Source: Deltaproteobacteria bacterium (lineage in GTDB: Bacteria; Myxococcota_A; UBA796; SXON01). Taken from it: DNA of 40,339 nucleotides. The translations under genes were made by a program, and so were the position numbers. Below, one piece after another: positions 8,142 to 19,100 of the stretch (positions within the stretch are counted from its first letter, which is position 1; the number at the start of each line of letters is the position of its first letter). Where the stretch lies: assembly GCA_947490345.1 (NCBI GenBank), contig CANLGL010000051.1, positions 1-40,339 on the forward strand, written 5' to 3'. The notes below the pieces were generated by a model that was given only the letters and a program-made list of their open reading frames with translations, had not been told where the DNA came from and made no database searches.

Positions 8142-9866
8142 TCAGCCGTCCATGAACGCGCGGAGGCGTTTGCTGCGGCTGTGATGGCGCAGTTTGCGCA
8201 GCGCCTTCGCCTCGATCTGCCGGATGCGCTCGCGCGTGACGTCGAAGTCCTGCCCCACCTCTTCCAAGGTGTGGTCCGAGCGCTCTCCGATGCCGAAGCG
8301 CATGCGCAGCACCCGCTCTTCCCGCGGCGTCAGCGTCGCCAGCACCTTTCGGGCCTGTTCGACCAGGGCGCTGTTGGTGACGTTCTCGCCAGGAGAGGGC
8401 ACCAATTTGTCCTCGATGAAATCGCCGAGATGGGAGTCCTCCTCCTCACCGATGGGCGTTTCCAGGGAGATGGGCTCCTTGGCGATCTTGAGGATCTTGC
8501 GGACCTTGTCGGCCGGCATGTCCATCTTCTCGGCCACTTCTTCGGGGGTGGGCTCGCGTTCAAGCTCCTGCACGAGGTACCGCTGGGTACGGATGAGCTT
8601 GTTGATCGTCTCGATCATGTGCACGGGGATGCGGATCGTCCGGGCCTGGTCGGCAATGGCGCGGGTAATCGCCTGCCGGATCCACCACGTGGCGTACGTC
8701 GAGAACTTGTAGCCGCGCTGGTATTCGAACTTCTCGACCGCCTTCATCAGCCCGATGTTGCCCTCCTGGATGAGGTCCAGAAACTGCAGCCCGCGGTTGG
8801 TATATTTCTTGGCGATGCTGACCACGAGGCGAAGATTCGCCTCGATCAGCTCGTTCTTGGCCACCTCGGCCATGTGTTCGCCCCGCTTGAGGCGCTGGGC
8901 GATGACGCGTAGCTCATCGGCATCCACCAGCAGGTCTTCTTCGATCTTGCGGATCTTGCGGAGCTCCCGGCGAACGCGGCTGTCGAACTCCGCCCAATGC
9001 GCTTCGGTGATGCCGCTGTCCTCGACGAGTTGGCTGCCACCACGCTCAGGGGCGCGGCGCACCCGACGGATGCTCCGGCGAAGTTCGCGAACCGGGATGC
9101 CGGCCTCCCGCGCGACGACCTCGATCTCCTTTTCGCAAGCCGCAACGCTTGCCCAGGAGCTGTGGATCTCTTTGGCGAGGTTGTTGACCACGACGCGTTC
9201 CAGCTCCAACCCGTCCATGATCTCCAGAATCTGGAACTCAATGGCGGTGACCTGTGCCGCCGCGGGGAGCGCGCCGACGTCGGGGCGGGGGCGATCCCCC
9301 TCTTTCAGGAGCGAACGGCGGCGCCCGTGGAGGTCGGTCAGGTCCGCCACGACCACATCCAGGGTGCGCCCGCTCTTGGTCTTGACGCGGCGGAGCTTCT
9401 TTCCCGCGCGCGTCGCCTTCTCGATGCGTTCATCCTCCTCGCCCAGGAGTCCGACCGCGATGCGCACCCCGAGCGGCGAACCGATCGTGTTCTTGCGAAT
9501 GGCGAGTTCTCCCTCCTCGATGCGCTGGGCGATCTCGATCTCGCCATCGCGAGAGAGAAGGGCCACGGAGCCCATTTTTCGGAGATACATCCTTACCGGA
9601 TCGTTGCTTCGTCCCGATGGCGTGGTCTCGTTGAGCTTCTTTTCCTCCGGCTGCACGCCGCGGCGCTCCTGGTCGGCGCGTCGCTTGGCCTGATGCACGA
9701 CCTCGATGTCGAGATCCGAGAACATGATGTTGATCTCATCCAGGTTCTCATTCGAGATCAGATGGACAGGGAGGAGGGTGTTCACCTCGTCCTGGGTGAC
9801 GAACCCCCGCTCTTTGCCCATGGCGATGAGCGCCTGAACGTCACGCATCTCTTTGTCTTTCAGCAT
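8142..9866 (-). CDS. rpoD: RNA polymerase primary sigma factor (sigma-70)
   Basis: The 574-residue housekeeping sigma factor directs RNA polymerase to -10/-35 promoters. Visible in order are region 1.1 (residues 1-60), region 1.2 ([12 protein letters not shown]), a non-conserved acidic and basic stretch (about 120-310), regions 2.1-2.4 ([17 protein letters not shown] through [18 protein letters not shown]), region 3 (TPEEVAEKM) and region 4.2 ([19 protein letters not shown]). ATG 9866 overlaps the dnaG stop as TGATG, so translation is probably coupled. dnaG-rpoD is the classic macromolecular-synthesis pair; the usual upstream rpsU is absent and murA takes that place. Confidence 0.97.
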   Translation of the reverse strand: MLKDKEMRDVQALIAMGKERGFVTQDEVNTLLPVHLISNENLDEINIMFSDLDIEVVHQAKRRADQERRGVQPEEKKLNETTPSGRSNDPVRMYLRKMGSVALLSRDGEIEIAQRIEEGELAIRKNTIGSPLGVRIAVGLLGEEDERIEKATRAGKKLRRVKTKSGRTLDVVVADLTDLHGRRRSLLKEGDRPRPDVGALPAAAQVTAIEFQILEIMDGLELERVVVNNLAKEIHSSWASVAACEKEIEVVAREAGIPVRELRRSIRRVRRAPERGGSQLVEDSGITEAHWAEFDSRVRRELRKIRKIEEDLLVDADELRVIAQRLKRGEHMAEVAKNELIEANLRLVVSIAKKYTNRGLQFLDLIQEGNIGLMKAVEKFEYQRGYKFSTYATWWIRQAITRAIADQARTIRIPVHMIETINKLIRTQRYLVQELEREPTPEEVAEKMDMPADKVRKILKIAKEPISLETPIGEEEDSHLGDFIEDKLVPSPGENVTNSALVEQARKVLATLTPREERVLRMRFGIGERSDHTLEEVGQDFDVTRERIRQIEAKALRKLRHHSRSKRLRAFMDG

Positions 9867-11656
9867 CAGTCCACGACTCCCGCCCTGCGGTTCACCGACT
9901 GTTTCAGTCCTGCTTGCTGCGCATACAGCGCCGATAGCTCACGCACCAATGATCCATAACTTGACTTGTCGCCAGTTGTCTCGCAACGGTGAATCTCGCG
10001 GTTGATCGTGAGTATCCGCGCTTCTACTGATCGGAGCTGCAGGCGGGCAACGATCGAGCGAGCCGCAGGAAGTGACGCTTCGAGCTTGTATAGGTCCGAA
10101 TTTGCCGCGGCCGCAGCCAGGACGCGCGCGAGGTCGGGCGCGTCTAGTTCCGCCCAGGCGAGGACGTCGGCGAGCGGATGCAGGCTCAATAGTCTGGCGA
10201 TCGCGCCGAGCACGTCCGACCGGTCGGAAACGACGCTGGGATCGACCTCGGCGAGGGCTGGCGCAACCCGGTCCGGGTACTGGACCACCAGCCACAAAAG
10301 ATGGGCAAGATCCTTGTCCGGCGTCCATCGACTCGGCGTCGGCGAGTGGACACCAGTTTCCGGAGGCCGCCCGACCTCGCGGATCAGCTCTTCCTCGGGA
10401 ATCCCGAGCCACCCCGATGCCCGCCGGATGGTGACGTCGCGGACGGTGCCGACGAGCTTCCGCAACGTGGGCGCCAACGCCGCGACTGCCCTGCCCCGCC
10501 CCTCCGAGCTGCTGCCGTGTTTGTCCAGGGTTCGGCGAATGACCAACTCAAGCAGGGGTTCGGTGCGCTCCAAGCGCTCTTCGAAGGCCGGGGCGCCGAA
10601 CTTCTGGACGAACTCGTCGGGGTCCTTGGCGCCGGGGAGGTCGAGTCGCCGGGCCTCGATGCCCGCCGCCAGGAACAGGTCGAGGGCACGAACCGCCGCG
10701 TTGATCCCCGCCTCATCGGTGTCGAAGAGCGCGACGACGCGCGTCGTCAGTCGCCGGACGATCTCGAGGTGCTCGACCGTCAGCGACGTACCGCAGGGCG
10801 CGACCGCCTCCTCGAATCCTGCCTGCCACAGCGACACGGCGTCGAAGTAGCCCTCGACGACGAGCAGCCGGTCCCTCCGCTGCACCGCGCCCCGCGCATA
10901 CGACAACCCGTAGAGGATGCGCGACTTTTCGTAGATTTCCGTGCCTGGCGAGTTGAGGTACTTCGGCGAGTCCTTCGGCGCCCCGGGCAAAACTCGGCCG
11001 CCGAACGCGATGGGGCGCCCCCGGTCGTCGTGAATGGGAAACAATAGCCGACCCCTGAAGACGTCGTAGGTCGTGCCGCGAGCCTCGTGTTTCTTCACCA
11101 GGCCGCACCGAAGCAACAGCTCCGCGTCGAACCCTTCCCGGGTCAGGTGCGTCTCCAGGTTGTTCCACCCTTCCGGGGCGAACCCCAGGCGGTACTTCTT
11201 CGCGGTGTCGAAGGTGATGCCCCGGTCCGCGAGGTAGGCCCTTCCCGGCGCCCCGTCCTTCCCGACCAGCAATGTCGCTTCGTACCAGCGACAGGCGGCC
11301 TCCGCGGTCTCGTGCAGGTCCTTCCGCCGTGAAATCCTCGCCGTTTCCTGGGGAGAGAGGGCCCGCTCCTCGATCGTCACCCCGGCCTGGGCCGCAAGCT
11401 CCTTGACTGCGTCCGCAAAGCCCACGCCGCGGGTCTTCTGCAGAAAGGTGAACACGTCCCCGCCCGCACCGCAGCCGAAGCAGTGGTAGATCTGCTTGGA
11501 AGGAACAACGTTGAAGCTGCCCGTCTTCTCATTGTGGAAGGGGCACAATCCGACGTGGCTGGTCCCGCGACGCCGAAGCGTCACCGTCTGACCGATGACC
11601 TGCACGATGTCGGTGCGCGCACGCACCTCGTCGACCACGTGCCTCGGAATCGACAT
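9866..11656 (-). CDS. dnaG: DNA primase
   Basis: The 596-residue primase synthesises RNA primers for replication. The N-terminal zinc-binding domain has Cys38, His41, Cys59 and Cys62 in [11 protein letters not shown] and [11 protein letters not shown]. The catalytic core carries the TOPRIM acidic motifs [12 protein letters not shown] and ALFDTDEAG. The C-terminal 170 residues are the variable helicase-interacting region. The start ATG 11656 gives the usual [18 protein letters not shown]-terminus. It sits 31 bases downstream of murA and overlaps rpoD as TGATG. Confidence 0.97.
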   Translation of the reverse strand: MSIPRHVVDEVRARTDIVQVIGQTVTLRRRGTSHVGLCPFHNEKTGSFNVVPSKQIYHCFGCGAGGDVFTFLQKTRGVGFADAVKELAAQAGVTIEERALSPQETARISRRKDLHETAEAACRWYEATLLVGKDGAPGRAYLADRGITFDTAKKYRLGFAPEGWNNLETHLTREGFDAELLLRCGLVKKHEARGTTYDVFRGRLLFPIHDDRGRPIAFGGRVLPGAPKDSPKYLNSPGTEIYEKSRILYGLSYARGAVQRRDRLLVVEGYFDAVSLWQAGFEEAVAPCGTSLTVEHLEIVRRLTTRVVALFDTDEAGINAAVRALDLFLAAGIEARRLDLPGAKDPDEFVQKFGAPAFEERLERTEPLLELVIRRTLDKHGSSSEGRGRAVAALAPTLRKLVGTVRDVTIRRASGWLGIPEEELIREVGRPPETGVHSPTPSRWTPDKDLAHLLWLVVQYPDRVAPALAEVDPSVVSDRSDVLGAIARLLSLHPLADVLAWAELDAPDLARVLAAAAANSDLYKLEASLPAARSIVARLQLRSVEARILTINREIHRCETTGDKSSYGSLVRELSALYAQQAGLKQSVNRRAGVVD

Positions 11657-11687
11657 CCGCCCCTCGGGCGCTCGCTAACCCTTTCGG

Positions 11688-12980
11688 CTACGCGACCGCG
11701 GCCGGGGCGGCAAAGCGTGGGCGACCTTCCTGACCGCGTTCTACCACCGCACCCACCGCCGAGAGCTTCTCCACCAGGCGCTCGTAGCCCCGATCGAGAT
11801 GGTACAGGCGGAGGATCTCCGTACGACCCTCGGCCGCGAGTCCTGCCAGCACCAACGAGGCCGATGCCCGCAGATCGGTCGCCATGACCGTCGCCCCCGA
11901 CAGCGTCGGCTGACCGGTGATCGTCGCCGTCCGCCCGTCGATCTGAATTTGCGCCCCGAGCCGAACCAGCTCTGCTGCATGCATGAAGCGGTTCTCGAAG
12001 ATGGTCTCGGTGACCCGGCTGGTGCCCTTGGCGAGCGACAAGAGCGCCATCAACTGGGCCTGCATGTCGGTGGGGAAGCCCGGATGGGGCGCCGTCTCGA
12101 TGTCCACCGCCCGCACACGACCGTCAGCGCCGGCGCTGACCCAATCCGGACCCACCTCGACGCTGGCGCCCGCAGCCCGCAGGATGTCGATGACCGGCGT
12201 CAGGTCGCCGGGACGCACCTGCTCGCAGCGCACGTTCCCGCGGGAGATGACGCCAGCCACAAGGTAGGTGCCGGCCTCAATGCGATCGGGGAGAATCGCG
12301 TGGGCTACCGGCGAGGGCCTCAGCGACGGCACCCCGTGCACCACGATCCGTGACGTGCCCGCACCCTCGATCCGCGCGCCGCATCCAACCAGGAAGCGGG
12401 CGAGGTCCTCGACCTCGGGCTCGGCCGCCGCGTTGTCCAGCACGGTGGTGCCCTCAGCGAGCACCGCCGCCATGAGCACGTTTTCGGTGCCGGTGACGGT
12501 CACCATGTCGAAGGCGAATTCGGCGCCACGCAAGCGGTCGACGCGCCCGTGGACGTAGCCACCATCGAGCTCGAAGCGGCAACCAAGCGCCTCCAGCCCC
12601 TTGAGGTGCTGATCGATCGGACGGCTCCCGATCGCGCAACCACCCGGAAGCGAGACGTGGGCTTCGCCGCACCGAGCCAAGAGCGGACCGAGCGCAAGCA
12701 CGCTGGCGCGCATCTTCCGGACAAGGTCGTAGGGGGCCTCACAGAACGCCACCCTGGAGGTGTCAACCCGCATCGTTTCCCCGAGGAGTGACGGGCAGCC
12801 GATCCGTCCGAGGAGGGAGAGCATCGAGGAGGTGTCCACCAACTCGGGCACGTTGCGCAGCCGATGTTCACCCGGCGCAACGACGGTTGCGATGAGGATC
12901 GGGAGCGAGGCGTTCTTGGCGCCGGAGATGACAACGGCGCCGGAGAGGGGGCGGCCGCCGTCGAGCAGCAGGGTGTCCAT
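11688..12980 (-). CDS. murA: UDP-N-acetylglucosamine 1-carboxyvinyltransferase
   Basis: A 430-residue enzyme that transfers enolpyruvate from PEP to UDP-GlcNAc, the first committed step of peptidoglycan synthesis, in the cytoplasm. GAKNASLPI (Lys22, Asn23) and the catalytic loop LPGGCAIGSRPID with Cys115 match the canonical numbering exactly. A Cys at 115 is the fosfomycin-sensitive form; tolerant enzymes have Asp. The start ATG 12980 gives MDTLLLDGGRPLSG, the normal N-terminus; the open frame continues 72 codons upstream but crosses the promoter. It is first in the murA-dnaG-rpoD block and divergent from the giant gene at 13120. Confidence 0.96.
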   Translation of the reverse strand: MDTLLLDGGRPLSGAVVISGAKNASLPILIATVVAPGEHRLRNVPELVDTSSMLSLLGRIGCPSLLGETMRVDTSRVAFCEAPYDLVRKMRASVLALGPLLARCGEAHVSLPGGCAIGSRPIDQHLKGLEALGCRFELDGGYVHGRVDRLRGAEFAFDMVTVTGTENVLMAAVLAEGTTVLDNAAAEPEVEDLARFLVGCGARIEGAGTSRIVVHGVPSLRPSPVAHAILPDRIEAGTYLVAGVISRGNVRCEQVRPGDLTPVIDILRAAGASVEVGPDWVSAGADGRVRAVDIETAPHPGFPTDMQAQLMALLSLAKGTSRVTETIFENRFMHAAELVRLGAQIQIDGRTATITGQPTLSGATVMATDLRASASLVLAGLAAEGRTEILRLYHLDRGYERLVEKLSAVGAVVERGQEGRPRFAAPAAVA

Positions 12981-13026
12981 GGAGGGTCCGAAGGCGGGGG
13001 GGCGCGGGGGATGAGGCGGGGACGCG

Positions 13027-13053
13027 ATTATACGCGCCACCGCGGTGTGTAAA
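13027..13053 (-). promoter_or_regulatory. Probable sigma-70 promoter for murA-dnaG-rpoD
   Basis: On the minus strand TATAAT occupies 13032-13027. Upstream, TTTACA lies at 15-base spacing and GCTTTA at 17-base spacing, so the -35 is not resolved. A perfect TATAAT stands out in such GC-rich DNA. Transcription would start near 13020, about 40 bases before the murA ATG. Confidence 0.5.
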
Positions 13054-13119
13054 GCAACCGCCTTCGCACGCACAAAATAGCAAGCGCCGTGCCAGCCCCA
13101 AGGCGATAAATCGGAGAGC

Positions 13120-16100
13120 GTGCCCCTGCTCGCCTTCAGGCCTCGGTACCGGGGGGCCGACCTACGCGTAGTCGATCTCTCAACTACAAGCCTCAAGGGC
13201 CAGGATCTGGCCGGCTGCGATCTCCGCGGCGTGGACTTGAGCGGTCGCGATCTCTCCGGCGCCGACCTCAGGGGCGCTCAGCTCGGCGGCGCCACCCTCG
13301 TCGAAGCCGACCTCCGCGACACCTTTCTCCAGGGCGCGAACCTCTGCGACGTCGACGCCCGCGGGGCCCGCTTCGATCGTAGCCGCGGCGCGGACGTCAT
13401 GGGCGCAGGCCTGGACGCACGTGGCGCATCCTTCCGCGGCGCGGAGTGGCCGCGCTGCCGGCTGTCCGATGCCCGGCTCGGTGGCGCGCGCTTCGGCGGC
13501 GCACGGCTCGACGGCGCGGACCTGGACGGGGCCTCCTTCGTCGGCAGCGAACTTCGACGGGCAGTCCTCGACGACGCCACCCTCGACGGCGCCGACTTGA
13601 GCCAGATTGGCGGCCTCGGCCTTGCGCTGGCGGGGGCTCGCGGGCGATTCCGGCTCGTCGGGGCCGATCTCCGCGGAAGCGACCTCCGGGGCATCGCCCT
13701 TTTTGACTTCGAGGTCGAAGACGCTCGGCTGGAAGGCGCCCGGGTGGATCGACAGCTCGCCCGACAACACCCAGGGCACCTTCGTGCCCTGGGCTGGTCG
13801 CCGCCGGTGCTCGCCCGCGCCGTGGCGCGCGTCCTCGAGGCGGGCCAGTGGCTCGACGGCTTGCGGGCGGCGATCCCCAAACGGGACGCCGCCTCTGCCC
13901 ACGGTGACCAAGACGCTGAGCCGGACGACGAAGGCGTCGAGGACCTCTTCGCCGGACACACCTTCCGGCGCGAACGGGAAGCCGCGCGCCAGGCGTGGAC
14001 ACGCGAGGCCGCCGCACGTTCGCGCGCCGCGGTCGAGCGCCCCGCCAGCCGCGTGGTGGCGCCGTTGCCAATCCCGGCCGCGCCCGCGCCAGCAGCCACG
14101 CTGCGACTGGGGGTCGAGACCCTCGCCCCCAGTGAATTCCTGGACGCCTTCCGCGACGGCGCCGAGGCGCGGGATGCGGTCGTCCGCGCCGCGGCGCTGA
14201 CGCGTGAGCTCAAGGCTCGAGCGATGGTGCGACATCGGGCGGCCGCCGATATCCGCGAGGCCGCGACCGCCGCGCAGCGCCAGGAAGCCGAGCGGCTTCG
14301 CGCCGCCGAAGAGGCGGCGGCTCTGGCGTGGCACCAGCGTCAAGAGGCGATGCGCCTCGCGGAGGCCGAGGCCCAGCAACAGGCGGCCGCGCGCGGCGCG
14401 GCCGAGGCTGAGCGCGCCGCACTCGCGCGGGCGGAGCAGGAGTCAGCCGCGCGTGCCGCCGAAGAGGCGGAGCGCGCCGCGCACGCCCGGGCGGAGCAGG
14501 AGGCTGCCGCGCGCGCCGCCGAGGAGGCGGAGCGCGCCGCGCTCGCCCGTGCGGAGCAGGAGTCTGCCGCGCGCGCCGCCGCCGAGGCAGAGCGCGCCGC
14601 ACTCGCCCGCGCCGAGCAGGAGTCTGCCGCCCGCGCCGCCGCCGAGGCAGAGCGCGCCGCACTCGCCCGCGCGGAGCAGGAGTCTGCCGCGCGCGCCGCC
14701 GCCGAAACGGAGCGTGTCGCCTCGGCGCGCTCGCAGCAAGAAGCGGCCGCACGCGCCGACGACGAGGCCGAGAGCGCCGCCCCGACGTACGCGCGGCAAG
14801 AAGTTGCCGCGCGCGCCGCAAACGAGGCGGACGCGGAGAAGCAGGAGCGATCGGACCGCGCGCGGGCCGATGCTGACGCCGCGCGCGCCCGGGCGGTGGA
14901 GGAGACGACCGCCCGCATGCGCGCGGAAGCGCTCGCCGCCAGAGCGCGCCTGCAACTGGAGCTCGCCGCCCAGGCGCGAGCGAACGATGCGGCACTTCCA
15001 GCCCCGCCGGCGCCGCGCGCGGTCCACGCGGTCGATCCCGCGGCGGCCCCCCGCCGGCGGGCGCGCGTCATCGCCGAACACCTGCGCTCGGCGCGCGATC
15101 CCGCACAACAGCGGGGCCGCCGAGAGCTCCTCTACCAGCTCGATGCGGCCGAGGCCGAAGCGCGGGCCCGCCGCGACGAGCAGGATCTCGCGGCGGCCCC
15201 GGTCGGGGTCTTCCTCAGCCGCCCGCTCACGGTCGCCGGGCGGGTGCTGCTCTCCGCGGCGAACCGCGCGCTGCGGGCGGCGGGGGGCCAGGCACGGGAC
15301 TTGGCGGAGCGGGCGCGCGACGCGGGCGGCCGGGCCATCTCCGGCGCGCGCGCCGCCGCCGAAGCGCTGGGCGGCACCGCCCGCGCCTTGGGCCGCGCCG
15401 CCGCCGAAGCGCTGGGCGGCGCCGCCCGCGCCTTGGGCCGCGCCGCCGCCGAAGCGCTGGGCGGCACCGCTCGCGGCTTGGGCCGCGCCGCCGGACGCCC
15501 CCCCGGCCTCCCGGTCGAGGCACCGGTGGCTCCCCCCCCCACGACGCTGCCGGCGAGCGAGGACGAACGGATTCTGGCAGTACTGGCTGGTGGAGACGCC
15601 GCTGCCCCCGCACGAACGGGTCCCGCCTGGGGCTCCACGACCGCCGCCTGGCTCCGTGCATTCGCCCGCCGACTGCGAACGCGGGCCCGCGGCGCCTCCC
15701 GCCTCGCGCGAGTCTATTACGCCTTGATCGGCGCGCTCTCGGCGGTTGCCGGACGCCTCGCGCAGCTCCCCACCTGGGCTTGGCCCACCGCGGCGCGCGC
15801 GGGCAACGCAGTGATCACCCTGACGCTGGTGATCGCGACAGGCACCATCGCGTTGGCGATTGCCGCCGCACACGGGCTCCGCATCGCCGCGCCGAAGGTG
15901 ACCGCAGCCGCCGACGTCTGGCTGTGGGCCCCCCTGAAAGACGCCGTCCGACGTGCCGCGCCCAAGCTCCGCGAGGTGCTGGAGCGGGTCGAAATCGACG
16001 AAGCCGCGCCCGGCACCCTGGCCACGCCCCAAACCCCGGCCGAGCGGACCCCGGAAACTGAGCTGCGAACCCGCGTCGGGCGGGCGATAGGCGTCGCGAC

Positions 16101-19100
16101 AACAACCGCAATGCGGGCGGTGCCGGCGATCGTGGAGTTCGCGTCCGCGGCCCGCGCGCTGCTCGATCGCCTGGAACCGCCGCCCGAGCCGGACCCGGCG
16201 GCAGTCGAAGCCGCCGAGGAGGCCCGGCTCGAAGCCCTGCGGATTGAAGCGCGCGCGCGGGCCACGGAGCGCCACGCCCGAGCCGCCGTCGCGGTCGAGG
16301 CTCGCAGTGCCGGTGACCGCATCCGCGACGAGGAGGCCAAGGCACTGCGCGCTCGGCGGGCGCTTGTCGTCCAGGCCAGGCGTGAAGAGGCCAAACGTCG
16401 GCGCGCCGTGGTGGCCGCCCGGCTCGATGAGTTCAGGACGAGCACGGCGCGACGCGCCGACGAGCTGATCCGCTCCGCGCGGGCGGTGGCGTTGGCGGCG
16501 CGCGCCGGCGTGGGTCCCGCCTTCGAGGCGATGGTGGAGCGGCTCGCGGTGCTCCTCGCTCCGCTGGTCAGTTGGATTCAAAACGTCCGGGCGCTCGGCA
16601 CGAGCGAAAACCTGCGCGGCGCCTCGCTTTGGCTCTGGGGGGCGGATGACGACGCAGGGGTTTCGGTCGCTACCCTCGAGGAGGGTCTTGAGTTTGCGCG
16701 GCATGCGGAAGACCGGACCCGCACCGCGCGATTCCTCGGCGCTGAGCGCCACCTCAGCGTGTTGACCACGGTCCGCGTATCCGCGCGCGACCGCGCCACC
16801 GGCGGTGCCGCCTTCCTGCCCCGCGTTCTCCGCCGCGAAGCGGCCTTCGCCACCCGCGGGCGTCGTGACGCGACCGACGCGATCATCGTGGCCCGGGTGC
16901 TCCGCGCCGAAGAATCACTGGCCTCGGCGGAGCTGCTCGTCGCCGACCGACAACGCGGCGAGGCGTCGGCGCGACGGGCCCTCGCCGATGAGGTCCGCCG
17001 CGCGCAGGTGGCGCGTGAGACCGAGCGGCGCCGGCGCCGGGAGGAGGCCGAGCTCGACCGGCTTCGCGCCGAAGCGGAGGCCCTGGAGGAGCGGGCGGCG
17101 CGCATCGTGTCCCAGGAGCGCTCGGATGCCGCCGCTGGTGCCGATACAGCGCTGCTCCGGGAACTACGTGCCCGCCTGGATGACCGCCAGCGGGCCGTGC
17201 GGGAGCAAGCCGAGCGGGTCGCGTCGGCGCGCGCCGCGCAAAGCGCCTCCGAGGCCGAAGCGGCGGCTCAGCGGCGCCGCCGGGTGCTGGCTGCGCTCAG
17301 CGTGGGCGTGGGCCGCTTCCGCCGCCGGCTGGCGCGCGAGCCGATCGACGTCAGGCCGGGCGCTGACCTGTCCGGACGTTCGTTCGACGAGCGGGATATG
17401 GCGGGGGTGGACCTGCGCGCCGCCCAGCTCCGGCGCTCGACGTTCGTCGGCGCCGACCTTCGGCGTGCGGACCTGCGCGACGCGGACCTGACCGAGTCCG
17501 ACTTCACCGGCGCGCGGCTGGAAGGGGCCCGCTTCGATGGCGCGTGCCTCGACGGGGTGGTCCTCGATCAGGTGCTCGTCACCGGGGCCACGTTCGCCAA
17601 TGTCCGCGCGGCCGGCACCCAACTGGGCGCGCTACGCGGCCTCTCGGTCGCAGGACGACAGGCCCTGATCGCGGGTGGGGCTCAGACACCGACGGCCGCG
17701 GAGTCTGGAGGCGGCCGCCTCGCGCTCGGGGCGGTCATGCTCACCTTCGCGGTCGGAGGTGGCTTCTACGCCTACGGACAGTTCGGACCGCGGGCGCTGG
17801 ACGCGGCAGGGTTGGAGCAGGCGGCCACCGAAGCCCGACAATCTGGGCGCTCCGGCGACGCCGCCGATGCGTTCCGACGCCTCTCGGAGCAGGCTGGCGA
17901 TCTCCAGAGCCGGGTGGACTACCTCCTTGAAGGCGCCACCTCCGCCGAAGATGCCAACGACCGAGCCCGCACACTGTCGCTCTTCGAAGAAGCTGTCGCG
18001 GCCGCCAAGGACACCCCCGACCTACCGCGGGTGCTCTTGGCCCGCGCGGGTGCGTGGGAACGACTCGGGCTGGAGCTCCGCGCGGCCACCGAATTCGAAG
18101 CGCTCCTTGCCCGCGCCGACATCTCGCCCGACCAGGCCGCCGCCTCCATCGTCGGGCTGCACCAGGCGCTCCGAGACGGCGGCGATACCGCTTCGCGCTT
18201 TCAAGAGACTCGCCTTCTCCGCCTCGGCACCGACACCGAGCGGAGCGCCTTCGGGCTGGCGCTCGCTGACGCCTGGGCCGCAGCCGACCTGCCCGCATCG
18301 GCAAAGGCCGCCCTCGAAGCGGCCCTGGCCTCGATCGAAAGCCCGCCCGACCGTGCTGAGGTGCAGCTCCGGCTGGCCCGGGCGACTGCGGAGGGGGGTG
18401 AGGTCGACGCGGCCCTGGCCCTCTACGCGGCGCTCGACGGCTCGACGCGCGAGGAGGACGCCCGCCTCGGCGCCGCCGAGCTCCTGGAGCGAGCCGGACG
18501 CACCGAAGAGGCGACTGCGATGCTCACGCCGCTGTTTTCCGCCTCGGCCGCGGACGTGCGGGCCCGAGCCCACCTCGCCATGGCGACGACTGCCGAGCGC
18601 GCCGGCGACAACGAGGGCGCGCTGGAGCACGTGCGCGAGGCCCTGGCCATCGGCGGCGTGCCCCCTTCGGTCTCGGACGGCGCCCGCATCCTCCTCGCCC
18701 GGCTCGATCCCAGCGCGGTGGATGCCCTGGTCGCCGAGAATCCTGGACTCGCGACGCAGCTGCTGTTGGGGCGTGCCCAGGCGCTCCGTGAAGCCGGGGA
18801 ACGCAGCGACGCGCGCGCCATCTGGGTGAGGGTCGCCGAGGACCCGACGACGACCCCGGAAGCCCGAGTCGAGGCGACGTTGGCGATCGCGGAGCTCCAG
18901 CTCGATGACGGCGACGCGGAGGGCGCGATCCGGCGCTACGACGAGCTCTTGGCTAGTGCGCTCGTCGATCGCGACACCCGGGTGCGCGTCAGCCTCGGTC
19001 GGAGCCAAGCGCTGCTCCGGTCCAACCGGGTCCAGGAAGCGGAGGCGGGCTACATCGCGCTGATGGCCGGGGCGTCAGCCGAGGTCGAGGCCCAATGCCG

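Noticed and set aside
14401..14820. Intergenic satellite or CRISPR-like repeat
   Set aside because: The array is in frame and codes for a regular helix within a long open frame.
14443..16752. Minus-strand open frame of 769 codons
   Set aside because: Antisense to the repetitive Ala/Arg-rich part of the giant gene; it is low-complexity and an artefact of GC-rich codons.
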